A stretch of DNA of 64,000 bases. Source: Pseudomonas sp. RSB 5.4 (GTDB taxonomy: Bacteria; Pseudomonadota; Gammaproteobacteria; Pseudomonadales; Pseudomonadaceae). Shown here one piece after another: positions 51,589 to 61,286 of the stretch. The stretch spans positions 5,890,501 through 5,954,500 of the forward strand of contig NZ_CP146986.1 in NCBI RefSeq assembly GCF_037126175.1, in the 5' to 3' direction. The notes beneath the pieces are model-generated. The model was not told the DNA's origin, made no database searches, and saw nothing but the letters and a program-made list of their open reading frames with translations. A program made the position numbers and the translations under genes. Each line of letters begins with the position of its first letter. Positions within the stretch are counted from its first letter, which is position 1.

Positions 51589-52239
51589 ATGGCCACATAC
51601 GAAATCCTGATTGCCGATGATCACCCGCTGTTTCGTAGCGCGCTGCATCAAGCAGTAACCCTGGGACTCGGCCCGGATGTAAGGCTGGTGGAAGTGGCGA
51701 GCATCGCCGAACTGGAAACCCGCCTGACCGAAAAGGCTGACTGGGATCTGGTCCTGCTGGACCTGAACATGCCCGGTGCCTATGGATTTTCCGGACTGGT
51801 GCTGCTGCGGGGACAGTACCCGCAGATCCCGGTGGTAATGGTCTCGGCGCAGGAAGAAGCCTCGGTGATGGTCAAATCCCGCGAGTTCGGCGCCAGTGGC
51901 TTCATCCCCAAGTCCAGCGACCTGAGCGTGATTCAGCAAGCCGTGCGCAAAGTGCTCGATGGCGACGTGTTCTGGCCACCACAGGCGTTCGAGGCGGTCA
52001 GCGTCTCCGCCGAAGCCAAAGCCGCCAGCGACGGCCTCGCCAGCCTGACCCCGCAACAGTTCCGCGTCCTGACCATGGTCTGTGAAGGTTTGCTGAACAA
52101 GCAGATTGCCTATGAGTTGAACGTGTCCGAGGCGACCATCAAGGCCCACGTCACCGCGATCTTTCGCAAGTTGAACGTGCGCACCCGGACACAGGCTGCA
52201 TTACTTCTGCAACAACTTGAGTCAATTCCGAGCCAATAA
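51589..52239 (+). CDS. erdR: LuxR-family response regulator ErdR
   Basis: 216 residues. REC domain with phospho-acceptor Asp in LVLLDLNMPGAYG (about residue 55) and signalling residues MVSAQEE and FIPKSS; C-terminal LuxR HTH (LTPQQFRVLTMVCEGLLNKQIAYELNVSEATIKAHV in parts). In Pseudomonas, ErdR controls ethanol and acetate use. No kinase is adjacent, as in P. aeruginosa PA3604. dgkA follows. Confidence 0.9.
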   Translation: MATYEILIADDHPLFRSALHQAVTLGLGPDVRLVEVASIAELETRLTEKADWDLVLLDLNMPGAYGFSGLVLLRGQYPQIPVVMVSAQEEASVMVKSREFGASGFIPKSSDLSVIQQAVRKVLDGDVFWPPQAFEAVSVSAEAKAASDGLASLTPQQFRVLTMVCEGLLNKQIAYELNVSEATIKAHVTAIFRKLNVRTRTQAALLLQQLESIPSQ

Positions 52240-52313
52240 AGGCTGGCGTCTTCACGCTTTTTTGACTTTTGTTGCTCTAGCTTTCCCACTCCTTTCTGGT
52301 TGGTTTTTACTTT

Positions 52314-52676
52314 ATGTCACCTTTCAAGGGCCAGACCGGCCTGAAACGCATCCTCAACGCATCCGGCTACTCGCTGGACGGTCTGCGCGCCGCCTTCACC
52401 GGCGAAGCGGCATTTCGCCAACTGGTCCTGCTCAATGTGGTGCTGATTCCGCTGACGTTCTTCCTGAATGTCAGTCGCGTCGAACAGGCGCTGCTGATCG
52501 CCGTTTGCCTGCTGGCGCTGATCGTCGAGTTGCTGAATTCGGCAGTGGAAGCGGCCATTGATCGCATTTCGCTGGAACTGCACCCACTGTCGAAGAACGC
52601 CAAGGACATGGGCAGCGCCGCGCAATTCGTGGCCCTGAGCATGATTGCCCTGGTGTGGGCGGTGATTCTGCTTTAA
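52314..52676 (+). CDS. dgkA: Diacylglycerol kinase
   Basis: 120-residue integral membrane enzyme that recycles diacylglycerol to phosphatidic acid. It has three predicted transmembrane helices and the signature ELLNSAVEAAIDRIS with SKNAKDMGSAAQF. It overlaps the stop of the convergent LysR gene by a few bases. Confidence 0.96.
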   Translation: MSPFKGQTGLKRILNASGYSLDGLRAAFTGEAAFRQLVLLNVVLIPLTFFLNVSRVEQALLIAVCLLALIVELLNSAVEAAIDRISLELHPLSKNAKDMGSAAQFVALSMIALVWAVILL

Positions 52677-53599
52677 GCGATACTCGGCAAGACGATCTCG
52701 TCGCTGCGCTGCACCCCGGCGGTGAAGGCGCGGCACAGCTCGAGAAACTCGCGCATGGCCGAGGTCTGGTATTTCTGCTTGTGCCAGATGAAGTAAAACT
52801 GCCGGGACAGATCCAGATCCGGCGTTTCCACCGCCACCAGACTGCCGCGCCGAAAGGCATCGCGCAGCGCCAGCCGCGATATACAGCCAATCCCCAGCCC
52901 TGATTCCACCGCGCGTTTGATCGCTTCGGTGTGTTCCAGCTCCAGACGGATATTCAGCGCACTGCGGTGATGACGCATGGCCTGGTCGAAGGTCAGTCGC
53001 GTGCCGGAACCCTGTTCGCGCAGAATCCACGCCTCGTGCGTCAACTCTTCCATGGTCGCGCTGCCGCGTTTGGCCAGCGGATGCTGCGGTGCGCAAAACA
53101 CTACCAGTTCATCTTCGACCCAGCTCTGCACTTCGATGTCCGGATGGCTGCAGTCGCCCTCGATTAGACCCAGATCAATTTCGTAGTGGGCGACTTGATG
53201 CACGATATTGGCAGTGTTCTGTACATGCAGCTTCACCTGGCTTTCCGGATGGCGCTGCATGAAACCGCCGATCAACAGGGTCGCCAGGTAATTGCCGATG
53301 GTCAGCGTGGCGCCCACCGACAGTGAGCCGAAACCGGATTTGCCGTTGAGCAGGTCTTCGATTTCCTTGGACTGGTCGAGCAGGGCCACCGCTTGCGGCA
53401 GCAGCTGTTTGCCCAGGGCGTTGAGGCTCAGCCGTTTGCCGGCGCGGTCGAACAGCTGGCAGCTGGACTGGCGCTCCAGTTCGGTGATCGAGGTGCTCGC
53501 CGCCGATTGCGAGAGGTTGAGCAGACCCGCAGCACGGGATACGCTTTCCTGCTGGGCGACGGCGACGAAGACTTGCAGTTGACGAAGAGTAAATCGCAT
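52673..53599 (-). CDS. finR: LysR-family regulator FinR
   Basis: 308 residues; HTH FVAVAQQESVSRAAGLLNLSQSAASTSI at about 9-36, then the substrate-binding domain. Divergent from fpr with a 133-base gap, the known finR/fprA arrangement in P. putida and P. aeruginosa, where FinR activates fpr under oxidative stress. The stop overlaps that of dgkA. Confidence 0.87.
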   Translation of the reverse strand: MRFTLRQLQVFVAVAQQESVSRAAGLLNLSQSAASTSITELERQSSCQLFDRAGKRLSLNALGKQLLPQAVALLDQSKEIEDLLNGKSGFGSLSVGATLTIGNYLATLLIGGFMQRHPESQVKLHVQNTANIVHQVAHYEIDLGLIEGDCSHPDIEVQSWVEDELVVFCAPQHPLAKRGSATMEELTHEAWILREQGSGTRLTFDQAMRHHRSALNIRLELEHTEAIKRAVESGLGIGCISRLALRDAFRRGSLVAVETPDLDLSRQFYFIWHKQKYQTSAMREFLELCRAFTAGVQRSDEIVLPSIA

Positions 53600-53732
53600 A
53601 TCGATATAACCGATAACCCTTATCTTAATAATCCAGTTAACAGATATTGTCGTCGCTATTAGAATGCGTTGCAATTGCGCACTGTCGGCCGCAAAGGCGA
53701 GCGCAGACCCAATATCCAGGAGTCCCACGTAC

Positions 53733-54512
53733 ATGAGCAACATGAACCACGAGCGTGTCCTCAGTGTTCATCACTGGAACGACACTCTGTTCAGCTTCAA
53801 GTGCACCCGCGATCCGGGCCTGCGCTTCGAGAACGGTCAGTTCGTGATGATCGGCCTGCAACAGCCAAACGGCCGCCCGCTTATGCGCGCTTACTCGATC
53901 GCCAGCCCGAACTGGGAAGAGCATCTCGAGTTCTTCAGCATCAAAGTGCCTGATGGTCCGCTGACCTCGCAGCTGCAGCACCTGAAGGAAGGCGACGAGA
54001 TCATCATCTCGAAAAAGCCTACCGGCACCCTGGTGCTGGACGACCTGAACCCGGGCAAGCACCTGTATCTGCTGAGCACCGGCACGGGTCTGGCGCCGTT
54101 CATGAGCGTGATCCAGGACCCGGAAACCTACGAGCGCTTTGAAAAAGTGATCCTGGTGCACGGCGTGCGCTACGTCAACGAAGTCGCCTACCGCGAATTC
54201 ATCACCGAGCACCTGCCGCAGAACGAGTTCTTCGGTGAAGCGCTGCGTGACAAGCTGATCTACTACCCGACCGTGACCCGCGAGCCGTTCGAAAACCAGG
54301 GCCGTCTGACCGACCTGATGCGTAGCGGCAAGCTGTTCAGCGACATCGGTCTGCCACCGATCAACCCGCAGGACGACCGCGCAATGATCTGCGGCAGCCC
54401 GAGCATGCTCGACGAGACCAGCGAAGTGCTCGACAGCTTCGGCCTGAAGATCTCGGCGCGGATGCGCGAGCCGGGTGACTACCTGATCGAGCGTGCATTC
54501 GTCGAGAAGTAA
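53733..54512 (+). CDS. fpr: Ferredoxin--NADP+ reductase
   Basis: 259 residues from ATG 53733. FAD-binding RAYSIASPNWEEHLEF and NADP-binding STGTGLAPFMSVIQDP motifs, MICGSPSM near the C-terminus. It balances NADPH with ferredoxin/flavodoxin pools (FdxA at 14.2 kb is a possible partner) in redox stress defence. Divergent from finR. Confidence 0.95.
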   Translation: MSNMNHERVLSVHHWNDTLFSFKCTRDPGLRFENGQFVMIGLQQPNGRPLMRAYSIASPNWEEHLEFFSIKVPDGPLTSQLQHLKEGDEIIISKKPTGTLVLDDLNPGKHLYLLSTGTGLAPFMSVIQDPETYERFEKVILVHGVRYVNEVAYREFITEHLPQNEFFGEALRDKLIYYPTVTREPFENQGRLTDLMRSGKLFSDIGLPPINPQDDRAMICGSPSMLDETSEVLDSFGLKISARMREPGDYLIERAFVEK

Positions 54513-54523
54513 CCCGCAATACC

Positions 54524-54612
54524 TGTGGGAGCGGGCTTGCTCGCGAAGGGGGGCTGTCAGTCGACGTCAATGTTGAATGGCGCACCGCTTTCGCGAGCAA
54601 GCCCGCTCCCAC
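54524..54612. repeat. REP pair after fpr
   Basis: Inverted REP units (GGGAGCGGGCTTGCTCGCGAA) between the fpr stop and its terminator. Confidence 0.9.
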
Positions 54613-54632
54613 AATGGTTTTGTGCTACACAG

Positions 54633-54672
54633 AAAAGCCCGCGTTGCCTGAGAAGGCAGCGCGGGCTTTTTT
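54633..54672 (+). terminator. fpr terminator
   Basis: AAAAGCCCGCG paired with CGCGGGCTTTTTT with an inner GCCT/AGGC extension. It precedes the convergent trmO stop. Confidence 0.88.
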
Positions 54673-54684
54673 CGTTTCCGGGGT

Positions 54685-55383
54685 TTACGCCGAGGCCGGG
54701 ATCACTTCCAGCACGCAAATCTGCTCCGGCGTCGGGTAATGCCAGCGCACGTCCAGATCCCAGAACTGCGCACCGTATTCGCGCTCTGGTGTCGGCGTCT
54801 GGTACGCCGGACGCGGATCCTGCGCCAGGCATTGCTCGATCAACTCGACCAGAGGCTCGCCAAGGCGCTGAGCATGGCCGTGCGCCTGTTGCAGCGCGAC
54901 GTCCGTCCACTGCACGTCAATCAGCTGTGGCGCAGCGCTGGCGATGCTGTTGGAGGCGTCAGCGATGATATCGGCGTAAGGCACGTAGGGTTTGATATCG
55001 AGAATCGGCGTGCCGTCGAGCAAATCGATCCCCGAGATGAACAGCCGATGGGCCTCGACCTTGTCCAGCTTCACCACCGACTGCCCGATGCCATTGGGAC
55101 GGTGGGTCGCACGGGTGGCGAACACGCCCATGGACTTGTTACCGCCCAGACGCGGTGGCCGCACCTTCAGGCGCGGCTTTTCTTCCAGCGCCTGATGAAA
55201 CAGGAACAACAGCCAGACATGGCTGACCTGCTCCAGCCCTTGCACGGCGTCCCCCTGATCGAACGGCGCCACCAGCTCCAGCACGCCACGGGCAGCGGGG
55301 GCCAATTGCGGCTGGCGCGGGATGGCGAACTTTTCCTGGAAACAGGAACGCACGAAGCCGATGGGGGAGACGTTGTAAGTCAT
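54685..55383 (-). CDS. trmO: tRNA (N6-threonylcarbamoyladenosine(37)-N6)-methyltransferase TrmO (TsaA)
   Basis: 232 residues. SAM-dependent beta-barrel methyltransferase that adds a methyl group to t6A37 of threonine tRNAs. Signatures PIGFVRSCFQEKFAIPRQP, SHVWLLFLFH, RPNGIGQSVVKL and GTPILDIKPYVPYAD are clear. Confidence 0.93.
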   Translation of the reverse strand: MTYNVSPIGFVRSCFQEKFAIPRQPQLAPAARGVLELVAPFDQGDAVQGLEQVSHVWLLFLFHQALEEKPRLKVRPPRLGGNKSMGVFATRATHRPNGIGQSVVKLDKVEAHRLFISGIDLLDGTPILDIKPYVPYADIIADASNSIASAAPQLIDVQWTDVALQQAHGHAQRLGEPLVELIEQCLAQDPRPAYQTPTPEREYGAQFWDLDVRWHYPTPEQICVLEVIPASA

Positions 55384-55440
55384 GGTCTGGAGTCAAGGTG
55401 GGAGCGAGGTGGGGATGATAACCCGAGGTGGCCGGGCCGA

Positions 55441-55539
55441 CGCCTTCGCGAGCAAGCCCGCTCCCACAGGGATCTCGGGTGGAGTCCGGTTTTGTGTCAG
55501 CCACAAACCCTGTAGGAGCGGGCTTGCTCGCGAAGGCCG
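55441..55539. repeat. REP pair between trmO and the DUF1456 gene
   Basis: Inverted REP units, arms CGCCTTCGCGAGCAAGCCCG and its inverted copy (TGTAGGAGCGGGCTTGCTCG). A third partial half (GGTGGGAGCGAGG near 55399) lies beside it. Confidence 0.88.
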
Positions 55540-55568
55540 CGCCGCCGATTCAGAGCTTGTGGCGCAGA

Positions 55569-56036
55569 TCAGCCGCGAACGCGCAGGGTCAGGCCCTTGA
55601 GGAAGTTGCGCAGCAACTGGTCGCCGCACGGGCGGTAGTTGGTGTGGCCGACCTTGCGGAACAGTGCGCTCAGCTCAGGCTTGGACACCGGAAACTCGGC
55701 AGCCTTGAGGATCGCGTGCATGTCGTCCTCTTTGAGCTCGAAGGCCACGCGCAGCTTCTTCAGGATGATGTTGTTGGTCACCGGCACTTCGATCGGCTGC
55801 GGCGGACGGCTTTCGTCCTTGCCGCGCTTGAACACCACCAGACCGTCGAGGAAATGCGCCATGACTTCGTCCGGGCAGCGTACGAAGCCTTCTTCGTCTT
55901 CTTCTTTCTTGTCGAGGTACGCGACGACGTCTTTCAGCTCCACGTCCAGGCCGCCGAGCTTGATGATCTCGATGACTTTCTTGTCGCTGATGTCGAGCAT
56001 GTAGCGCACGCTGCGCAATACGTCGTTATGAATCAT
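55569..56036 (-). CDS. DUF1456 family protein (YehS-like)
   Basis: 155 residues with two DUF1456 repeats: MIHNDVLRSVRYMLDISDKKVIEIIKLGG and NNIILKKLRVAFELKEDDMHAILKAAEF (in pieces). Conserved cytoplasmic family of unknown function in gammaproteobacteria. Start at 56036. Confidence 0.9.
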   Translation of the reverse strand: MIHNDVLRSVRYMLDISDKKVIEIIKLGGLDVELKDVVAYLDKKEEDEEGFVRCPDEVMAHFLDGLVVFKRGKDESRPPQPIEVPVTNNIILKKLRVAFELKEDDMHAILKAAEFPVSKPELSALFRKVGHTNYRPCGDQLLRNFLKGLTLRVRG

Positions 56037-56108
56037 GTGGGTAATCCTGATAATCGTTGTGGGCAACGCGCAGACACGCTGCCGGAATGTGTGGCGGCAA
56101 CAGAGGCT

Positions 56109-56819
56109 TTAGAACTTCTCTTTGCCGGACAGGTAGCGCCATTGGCCGAGCGGAACCTTGCCGATCGAGACGCCGCCGATGCGGATGCGACGAATGCCGA
56201 CGACCTTCAGGCCAACCGCTTCACAGAACTGGGCGATGATCCCCGGCTGCGGGTTCTTCATGGCGAAGCGCAGGCGGTTTTCGTTCTGCCAGCTGGCCTT
56301 GACCGGCGGCAGCTCCTTGCCCTTGTGGGTGAGACCGTGCTGCAGGCGATTGAGGCCGTGGGCAACCATGTCGCCTTCGACTTCAACCACGTATTCCTGC
56401 TCGATCTTGGCCGCGTCGGCAGTCAGTTTGCGCAGTACTTTCCAGTCTTGGGTAAACACCAGCAGACCGCTGGCCTTCGGCTGCAGATCGGCGCTGGCCG
56501 TCAGGCGCAGGAAGTGGCCGCGCAGCGGACGTTTGCCGTAGCGGTGCTCGTCGCTGAGGGTGTCGGCGCTGAGCGATTGCATGGCGGTGTCGACGTCCAT
56601 CCCGGCCGGCACGTTGAGCAGGATGGTCACCGGCTCCGGCGCGGTGGCCTGGGCGTCCTTGTCGAGCTCGACCTTCTGGTCGCCGACCTTGAATTGCGGT
56701 TCGTCGATCACTTCGCCGTCCACGGTGACCCAGCCGCCCTCGATGAACAGCTCGGCCTCCCGGCGGGAGCAACCGACCAGTTCGATGAGGCGTTTGGAGA
56801 GGCGAATCGGGTCAGTCAT
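56109..56819 (-). CDS. rRNA pseudouridine synthase, RsuA/RluF-like
   Basis: 236 residues from ATG 56819. An S4 RNA-binding domain (RLSKRLIELVGCSRREAELFIEGGWVTVDGEV) is followed by the RsuA-type catalytic domain. The catalytic loop reads TASADLQPKASGLLVFTQD instead of the usual G-R-L-D-x-x-T-x-G-L-L, so the Asp is probably kept but the Arg is missing. Target base not predictable. Confidence 0.85.
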   Translation of the reverse strand: MTDPIRLSKRLIELVGCSRREAELFIEGGWVTVDGEVIDEPQFKVGDQKVELDKDAQATAPEPVTILLNVPAGMDVDTAMQSLSADTLSDEHRYGKRPLRGHFLRLTASADLQPKASGLLVFTQDWKVLRKLTADAAKIEQEYVVEVEGDMVAHGLNRLQHGLTHKGKELPPVKASWQNENRLRFAMKNPQPGIIAQFCEAVGLKVVGIRRIRIGGVSIGKVPLGQWRYLSGKEKF

Positions 56820-56902
56820 GACAGGGCCGTAACAAAAAAGGGGTGAGCATTGTACCTGCCTGGCGCCGGTTAAGCCCGGTTCCATTTCGGTAGGTGGTTT
56901 TT

Positions 56903-56992
56903 TGTAGGAGTGAGCCTGCTCGCGATTGCCGTCTAACATTCAGCATTGATGTCGGCTGGTCCGGCGCTATCGCGAGCAGGCCCACTCCTACA
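56903..56992. repeat. REP-like pair (TAGGAGTGAGC type)
   Basis: Inverted units with core TGTAGGAGTGAGCCTGCTCG, a sequence subfamily different from the GGGAGCGAGC pairs, about 50 bases apart. Confidence 0.8.
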
Positions 56993-57008
56993 AGGGTTCT
57001 ACGGTGTG

Positions 57009-57482
57009 TCAGGCATGCTTCGAGCGCTGCTGATTCTGCCGCAAGCGCATATGCAGCAGCGGATACGGCTGGCCCATGCCATCTACCTCCGATCGGCCGA
57101 TCACTTCAAAGCCCTGCTTGAAGTAAAACCCCAGCGCCTGAGGGTTCTGTTCGTTGACGTCCAGTTCATCGGCATTCAGATGCTGCATGGCGTAGTTCAG
57201 CAATTGCTTGCCCAGCCCCTGGCCACGGTGCGCGGGATCGATAAACAGCATTTCGATCTTGCCCGCCGCCACCCCGGCGAATCCGGTGATGCGCTGCTGA
57301 TGGTCCTTGGTGCAGATCAGCATCACCGCGTCCAGATAACGGGTGAGCACCAGATTGCGCAGCAACTCGATGTAGCTGTCCGGCAGAAAATCATGGGTCG
57401 CGCGAACCGAGGCCTCCCAGACCCGTGTCAGTTCCTGATAATCGCTGAGTTTCGGCGTGTGAATGACCGAATGCTGACGCAT
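57009..57482 (-). CDS. GNAT-family N-acetyltransferase
   Basis: 157 residues from ATG 57482. GNAT core with the acetyl-CoA loop IDPAHRGQGLGKQLL and a C-terminal NEQNPQALGFYFKQGFEVIGRSEVD. It resembles YafP/YhbS-type enzymes. Substrate unknown. Start chosen for the family head RQHSVIHTPKLSDYQEL; a start 72 bases upstream would read through the rimO terminator. Confidence 0.88.
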   Translation of the reverse strand: MRQHSVIHTPKLSDYQELTRVWEASVRATHDFLPDSYIELLRNLVLTRYLDAVMLICTKDHQQRITGFAGVAAGKIEMLFIDPAHRGQGLGKQLLNYAMQHLNADELDVNEQNPQALGFYFKQGFEVIGRSEVDGMGQPYPLLHMRLRQNQQRSKHA

Positions 57483-57539
57483 GCCCGATGGCCTCTTGTT
57501 CGTTTCAAGGGAGTCCTTCCCCCGGTAAACGATAGCCGT

Positions 57540-57577
57540 AAAAAAGCCCCGCATCTCGTAAAAAAGAGCGAGGCTTT
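57540..57577 (-). terminator. rimO terminator
   Basis: On the minus strand, AAAAGCCTCGC pairs with GCGGGGCTTTTTT (one mismatch) and ends in T6. It lies downstream of rimO and its REP pair. Confidence 0.75.
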
Positions 57578-57596
57578 TGATGACACGACTATCCCC

Positions 57597-57686
57597 TGTG
57601 GGAGCGGGCTTGCTCGCGAAAGCAGTGTATCGGTCGACATATCCAATGCCTGATAAACCGCCTTCGCGAGCAAGCCCGCTCCCACA
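57597..57686. repeat. REP pair after rimO
   Basis: Inverted units with core GGGAGCGGGCTTGCTCGCGA, between the rimO stop and its terminator. Confidence 0.9.
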
Positions 57687-57701
57687 GGTATTTTGTGGTG
57701 C

Positions 57702-59039
57702 TTAGATCTGCTCAGCCCACAGGTCGTATTCGTCAGCGTCAGTCACCTTGCACCAGACCTTGTCGCCCGGCTTGAGGTTGCTGCCGTTGTCGATGAATAC
57801 GTTGCCGTCGATTTCCGGGGCATCGAAGAAGCAGCGGCCGACGGCGCCTTGCTCGTCGACTTCGTCCACCAGCACTTCGATCTCGCGGCCGATGCGCATT
57901 TGCAGGCGCGCCGAGCTGATCGCCTGCTGGTGCGCCATGAAGCGCTCCCAACGGTCTTGTTTGACGTCGTCCGGCACCACTTCCAGGTCCAGGTCATTGG
58001 CGGGCGCGCCATCGACCGGCGAATACTGGAAGCAGCCGACGCGGTCGAGCTGGGCTTCGGTCAGCCAGTTCAGCAGGTACTGGAAGTCTTCCTCGGTTTC
58101 GCCCGGGAAGCCGACGATGAAGGTCGAACGGATGATCAGGTCCGGGCAGATCTCGCGCCAGTTCTTGATCCGCGCCAGGGTCTTGTCTTCGAACGCCGGG
58201 CGTTTCATCGCCTTCAGCACTTTCGGGCTGGCGTGCTGGAACGGGATGTCCAGGTACGGCAGGATCTTGCCGGCGGCCATCAGCGGGATCAGCTCGTCGA
58301 CGTGCGGGTACGGGTAAACGTAGTGCAGACGGACCCACACGCCCAAGGTACTCAGCGCTTCGCAGAGTTCGGTCATGCGGGTTTTCACCGGCGCGCCGTT
58401 CCAGAAACCGGTGCGGTATTTCACGTCGACGCCGTAGGCGCTGGTGTCTTGCGAGATCACCAGCAGCTCTTTGACGCCGGATTTGACCAGACGCTGGGCT
58501 TCGTCGAGTACATCACCCACCGGACGGCTGACCAGTTTGCCGCGCATCGACGGGATGATGCAGAAGCTGCAGCTGTGGTTGCAGCCTTCGGAAATCTTCA
58601 GGTAGGCGTAGTGACGCGGAGTCAGCTTGATGCCTTGCGGCGGCACCAGGTCGATCAGCGGGTTGTGATCCTGACGCGGTGGCACTACTTCGTGCACGGC
58701 GTTGACCACTTGCTCGTATTGCTGCGGACCGGTCACGGCCAGCACGCTCGGGTGTACGTCGCGGATATTGCCTTCTTCCACGCCCATGCAACCGGTGACG
58801 ATCACCTTGCCGTTTTCCTTGATCGCTTCACCGATCACTTCCAGCGACTCAGCCTTGGCCGAGTCGATGAAGCCGCAGGTGTTGACCACCACCACGTCGG
58901 CGTCCTGATAGGTGGACACCACGTCATAGCCTTCCATGCGCAGCTGGGTCAGGATGCGCTCGGAGTCGACCAGTGCTTTCGGGCAACCCAGAGATACGAA
59001 GCCAACCTTTGGATTGGCCGGCGCAGGAGTGGTGGACAT
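57702..59039 (-). CDS. rimO: Ribosomal protein S12 methylthiotransferase RimO
   Basis: 445 residues. UPF0004 domain ([16 protein letters not shown]), radical-SAM domain with [15 protein letters not shown] (the C-x3-C-x2-C cluster) and a C-terminal TRAM domain ([12 protein letters not shown]). Adds a methylthio group to Asp88/89 of ribosomal protein S12. Confidence 0.96.
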   Translation of the reverse strand: MSTTPAPANPKVGFVSLGCPKALVDSERILTQLRMEGYDVVSTYQDADVVVVNTCGFIDSAKAESLEVIGEAIKENGKVIVTGCMGVEEGNIRDVHPSVLAVTGPQQYEQVVNAVHEVVPPRQDHNPLIDLVPPQGIKLTPRHYAYLKISEGCNHSCSFCIIPSMRGKLVSRPVGDVLDEAQRLVKSGVKELLVISQDTSAYGVDVKYRTGFWNGAPVKTRMTELCEALSTLGVWVRLHYVYPYPHVDELIPLMAAGKILPYLDIPFQHASPKVLKAMKRPAFEDKTLARIKNWREICPDLIIRSTFIVGFPGETEEDFQYLLNWLTEAQLDRVGCFQYSPVDGAPANDLDLEVVPDDVKQDRWERFMAHQQAISSARLQMRIGREIEVLVDEVDEQGAVGRCFFDAPEIDGNVFIDNGSNLKPGDKVWCKVTDADEYDLWAEQI

Positions 59040-59329
59040 GTCTAACCTCGGTGTTTTGTGACGTCGCTTGCCTGGTGTGGAAGCTGACGGACGGGCGCTT
59101 GAAGTGCGCCTCTGATCAAAAAGTGCGCAATTCTAGCGATGAGCAACGCACTTGACCAGCTTTATGCAGGGAAATACGACGAGTGCTGCGCTATGCTTCG
59201 CGCCGTTGAGCTTTACCAATTTTTTACAGTCAACAAAACGTCTGTAACAACAGGTAAAACAGCGCATGCTGCACCACAAAGCATAGTGCTTCATTCAAAG
59301 AAGCCGGTTCTGAGAAGTAGGAGTGTTGG

Positions 59330-61230
59330 ATGGGTCAGGCAAGTAGTCAGGCGGCGGGCGCCGAGCATTCGGCTGCAAAACCGCTGAGCATGCTGGTCGC
59401 GGCAGTCGGGGTGGTTTACGGCGACATCGGCACGAGCCCGTTGTACACCCTCAAAGAAGTTTTTGCCGGTCACTATGGGGTGCCGGTCAACCACGACGGA
59501 GTCTTCGGGATTCTGGCGTTGATTTTCTGGTCGCTGATCTGGGTCGTCACGATCAAGTACGTGTTGTTCGTCCTGCGGGCCGACAACCAGGGTGAGGGGG
59601 GATCATGGCGCTGACCGCCCTGGCGCGACGTGCATCCAGCCGCTATCCCAGGTTGCAGGCCGTGCTGGTGATTCTGGGGTTGATCGGTGCGGCGCTGTTT
59701 TACGGCGACAGCATGATCACCCCGGCCATCTCCGTGTTGTCCGCGGTTGAAGGTCTGGAGTTGGCGTTCGATGGCCTGGAGCGCTGGGTGGTGCCGATGG
59801 CACTGGTGGTCCTGGTCGCGCTGTTCCTGATCCAGAAACACGGCACCGATCGCATCGGCAAGCTGTTTGGCCCGGTGATGGTCGTGTGGTTCCTGGTGCT
59901 GGGGGGGCTGGGTGTCAGCGGGATCGTCAGGCACCCTGAAGTCTTGAATGCGCTGAACCCGATCTGGGGCGTGCGTTTCTTCATGGTTCACCCGGGCATG
60001 GGTGTGGCGATTCTCGGTGCGGTGGTGCTGGCGCTGACCGGTGCTGAAGCCCTGTATGCCGACATGGGCCACTTCGGGCGCAAGCCGATTGCCCGTGCCT
60101 GGCTGGTACTGGTGCTGCCGGCGTTGGTGCTGAACTACTTCGGTCAGGGCGCATTGCTCCTGGAAAACCCGGAAGCGGCGCGTAACCCGTTCTACCTGCT
60201 GGCGCCGAACTGGGCACTGGTACCGCTGGTGGTGCTGGCGACCCTGGCCACGGTGATTGCTTCGCAAGCGGTGATTTCCGGCGCGTTCTCGTTGACCCGG
60301 CAGGCCATCCAGCTCGGTTATATCCCGCGCATGCACATTCAGCACACGTCCAGTGCTGAACAGGGGCAGATTTACATCGGTGCAGTGAACTGGGCGCTGA
60401 TGGTCGGCGTGATCCTGTTGGTGATCGGTTTCGAGTCTTCCGGCGCATTGGCGTCTGCCTACGGCGTGGCGGTCACTGGCACCATGCTGATCACCAGTAT
60501 TCTGGTGGCGGCGGTGATCCTGCTGCTGTGGAAATGGCCACCGCTGCTGGCGGTGCCGATTCTGCTTGGTTTCCTGCTGGTCGATGGCATGTTCTTCGCG
60601 GCCAACGTGCCGAAGATCATTCAGGGCGGTGCCTTCCCGGTGCTGGCGGGGATCGTGCTGTTCATCCTGATGACCACCTGGAAACGCGGCAAGGAGCTGT
60701 TGGTCGATCGCCTGGACGAAGGCGCGTTGCCGCTGCCGATCTTCATCAGCAGCATCCGCGTGCAACCACCGCACCGTGTGCAGGGCACCGCGGTGTTCCT
60801 CACTGCGCGCTCCGACGCTGTGCCGCACGCGTTGTTGCACAACCTGCTGCACAACCAGGTGTTGCACGAGCAAGTGGTGTTGCTGACCGTGGTTTACGAA
60901 GACATCCCGCGCGTGCCGCCGGCACGCCGCTTTGAGGTGGACTCCTACGGCGAAGGCTTCTTCCGGGTGATCCTGCACTTCGGCTTCACCGACGAGCCGG
61001 ACGTGCCGCAGGCGCTGAAACTGTGCCATCTGGATGATCTGGACTTCAGCCCGATGCGCACCACCTACTTCCTCAGCCGCGAAACGGTGATCGCCTCGAA
61101 ACTCGAAGGCATGGCCCGCTGGCGCGAGGCGCTGTTCGCATTCATGTTGAAGAATGCCAACGGCAATTTGCGCTTCTTCAATCTGCCGCTGAACCGGGTG
61201 ATTGAGTTGGGGACGCAGGTGGAAATGTAG
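59330..61230 (+). pseudogene. kup: Potassium transporter Kup, interrupted by a -1 frameshift
   Basis: A low-affinity K+ uptake permease of the KUP/HAK family. Two overlapping frames together give a normal Kup of about 633 residues. The first (59330 to about 59601) has [18 protein letters not shown] and ends at NQGEGG; the second, from 59602, continues [10 protein letters not shown] to the C-terminus EVEM. One G is missing from the run at 59596-59601 (six G; seven would restore frame). The downstream 541-residue frame has its own ATG at 59605 but lacks the first transmembrane helices. Either a sequencing indel, a phase-variable tract, or a real null allele. Confidence 0.85.
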
Positions 61231-61244
61231 GCCTGCATCAACTG

Positions 61245-61286
61245 AAAAGCCCCCGTCAGCCTTGTAGCTGGCGGGGGCTTTTTTTT
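61245..61286 (+). terminator. kup terminator, carrying the IS target site
   Basis: AAAAGCCCCCGTCAGC paired with GCTGGCGGGGGCTTTT, then T8 (61279-61286). The insertion sequence begins at the next base. Confidence 0.92.
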
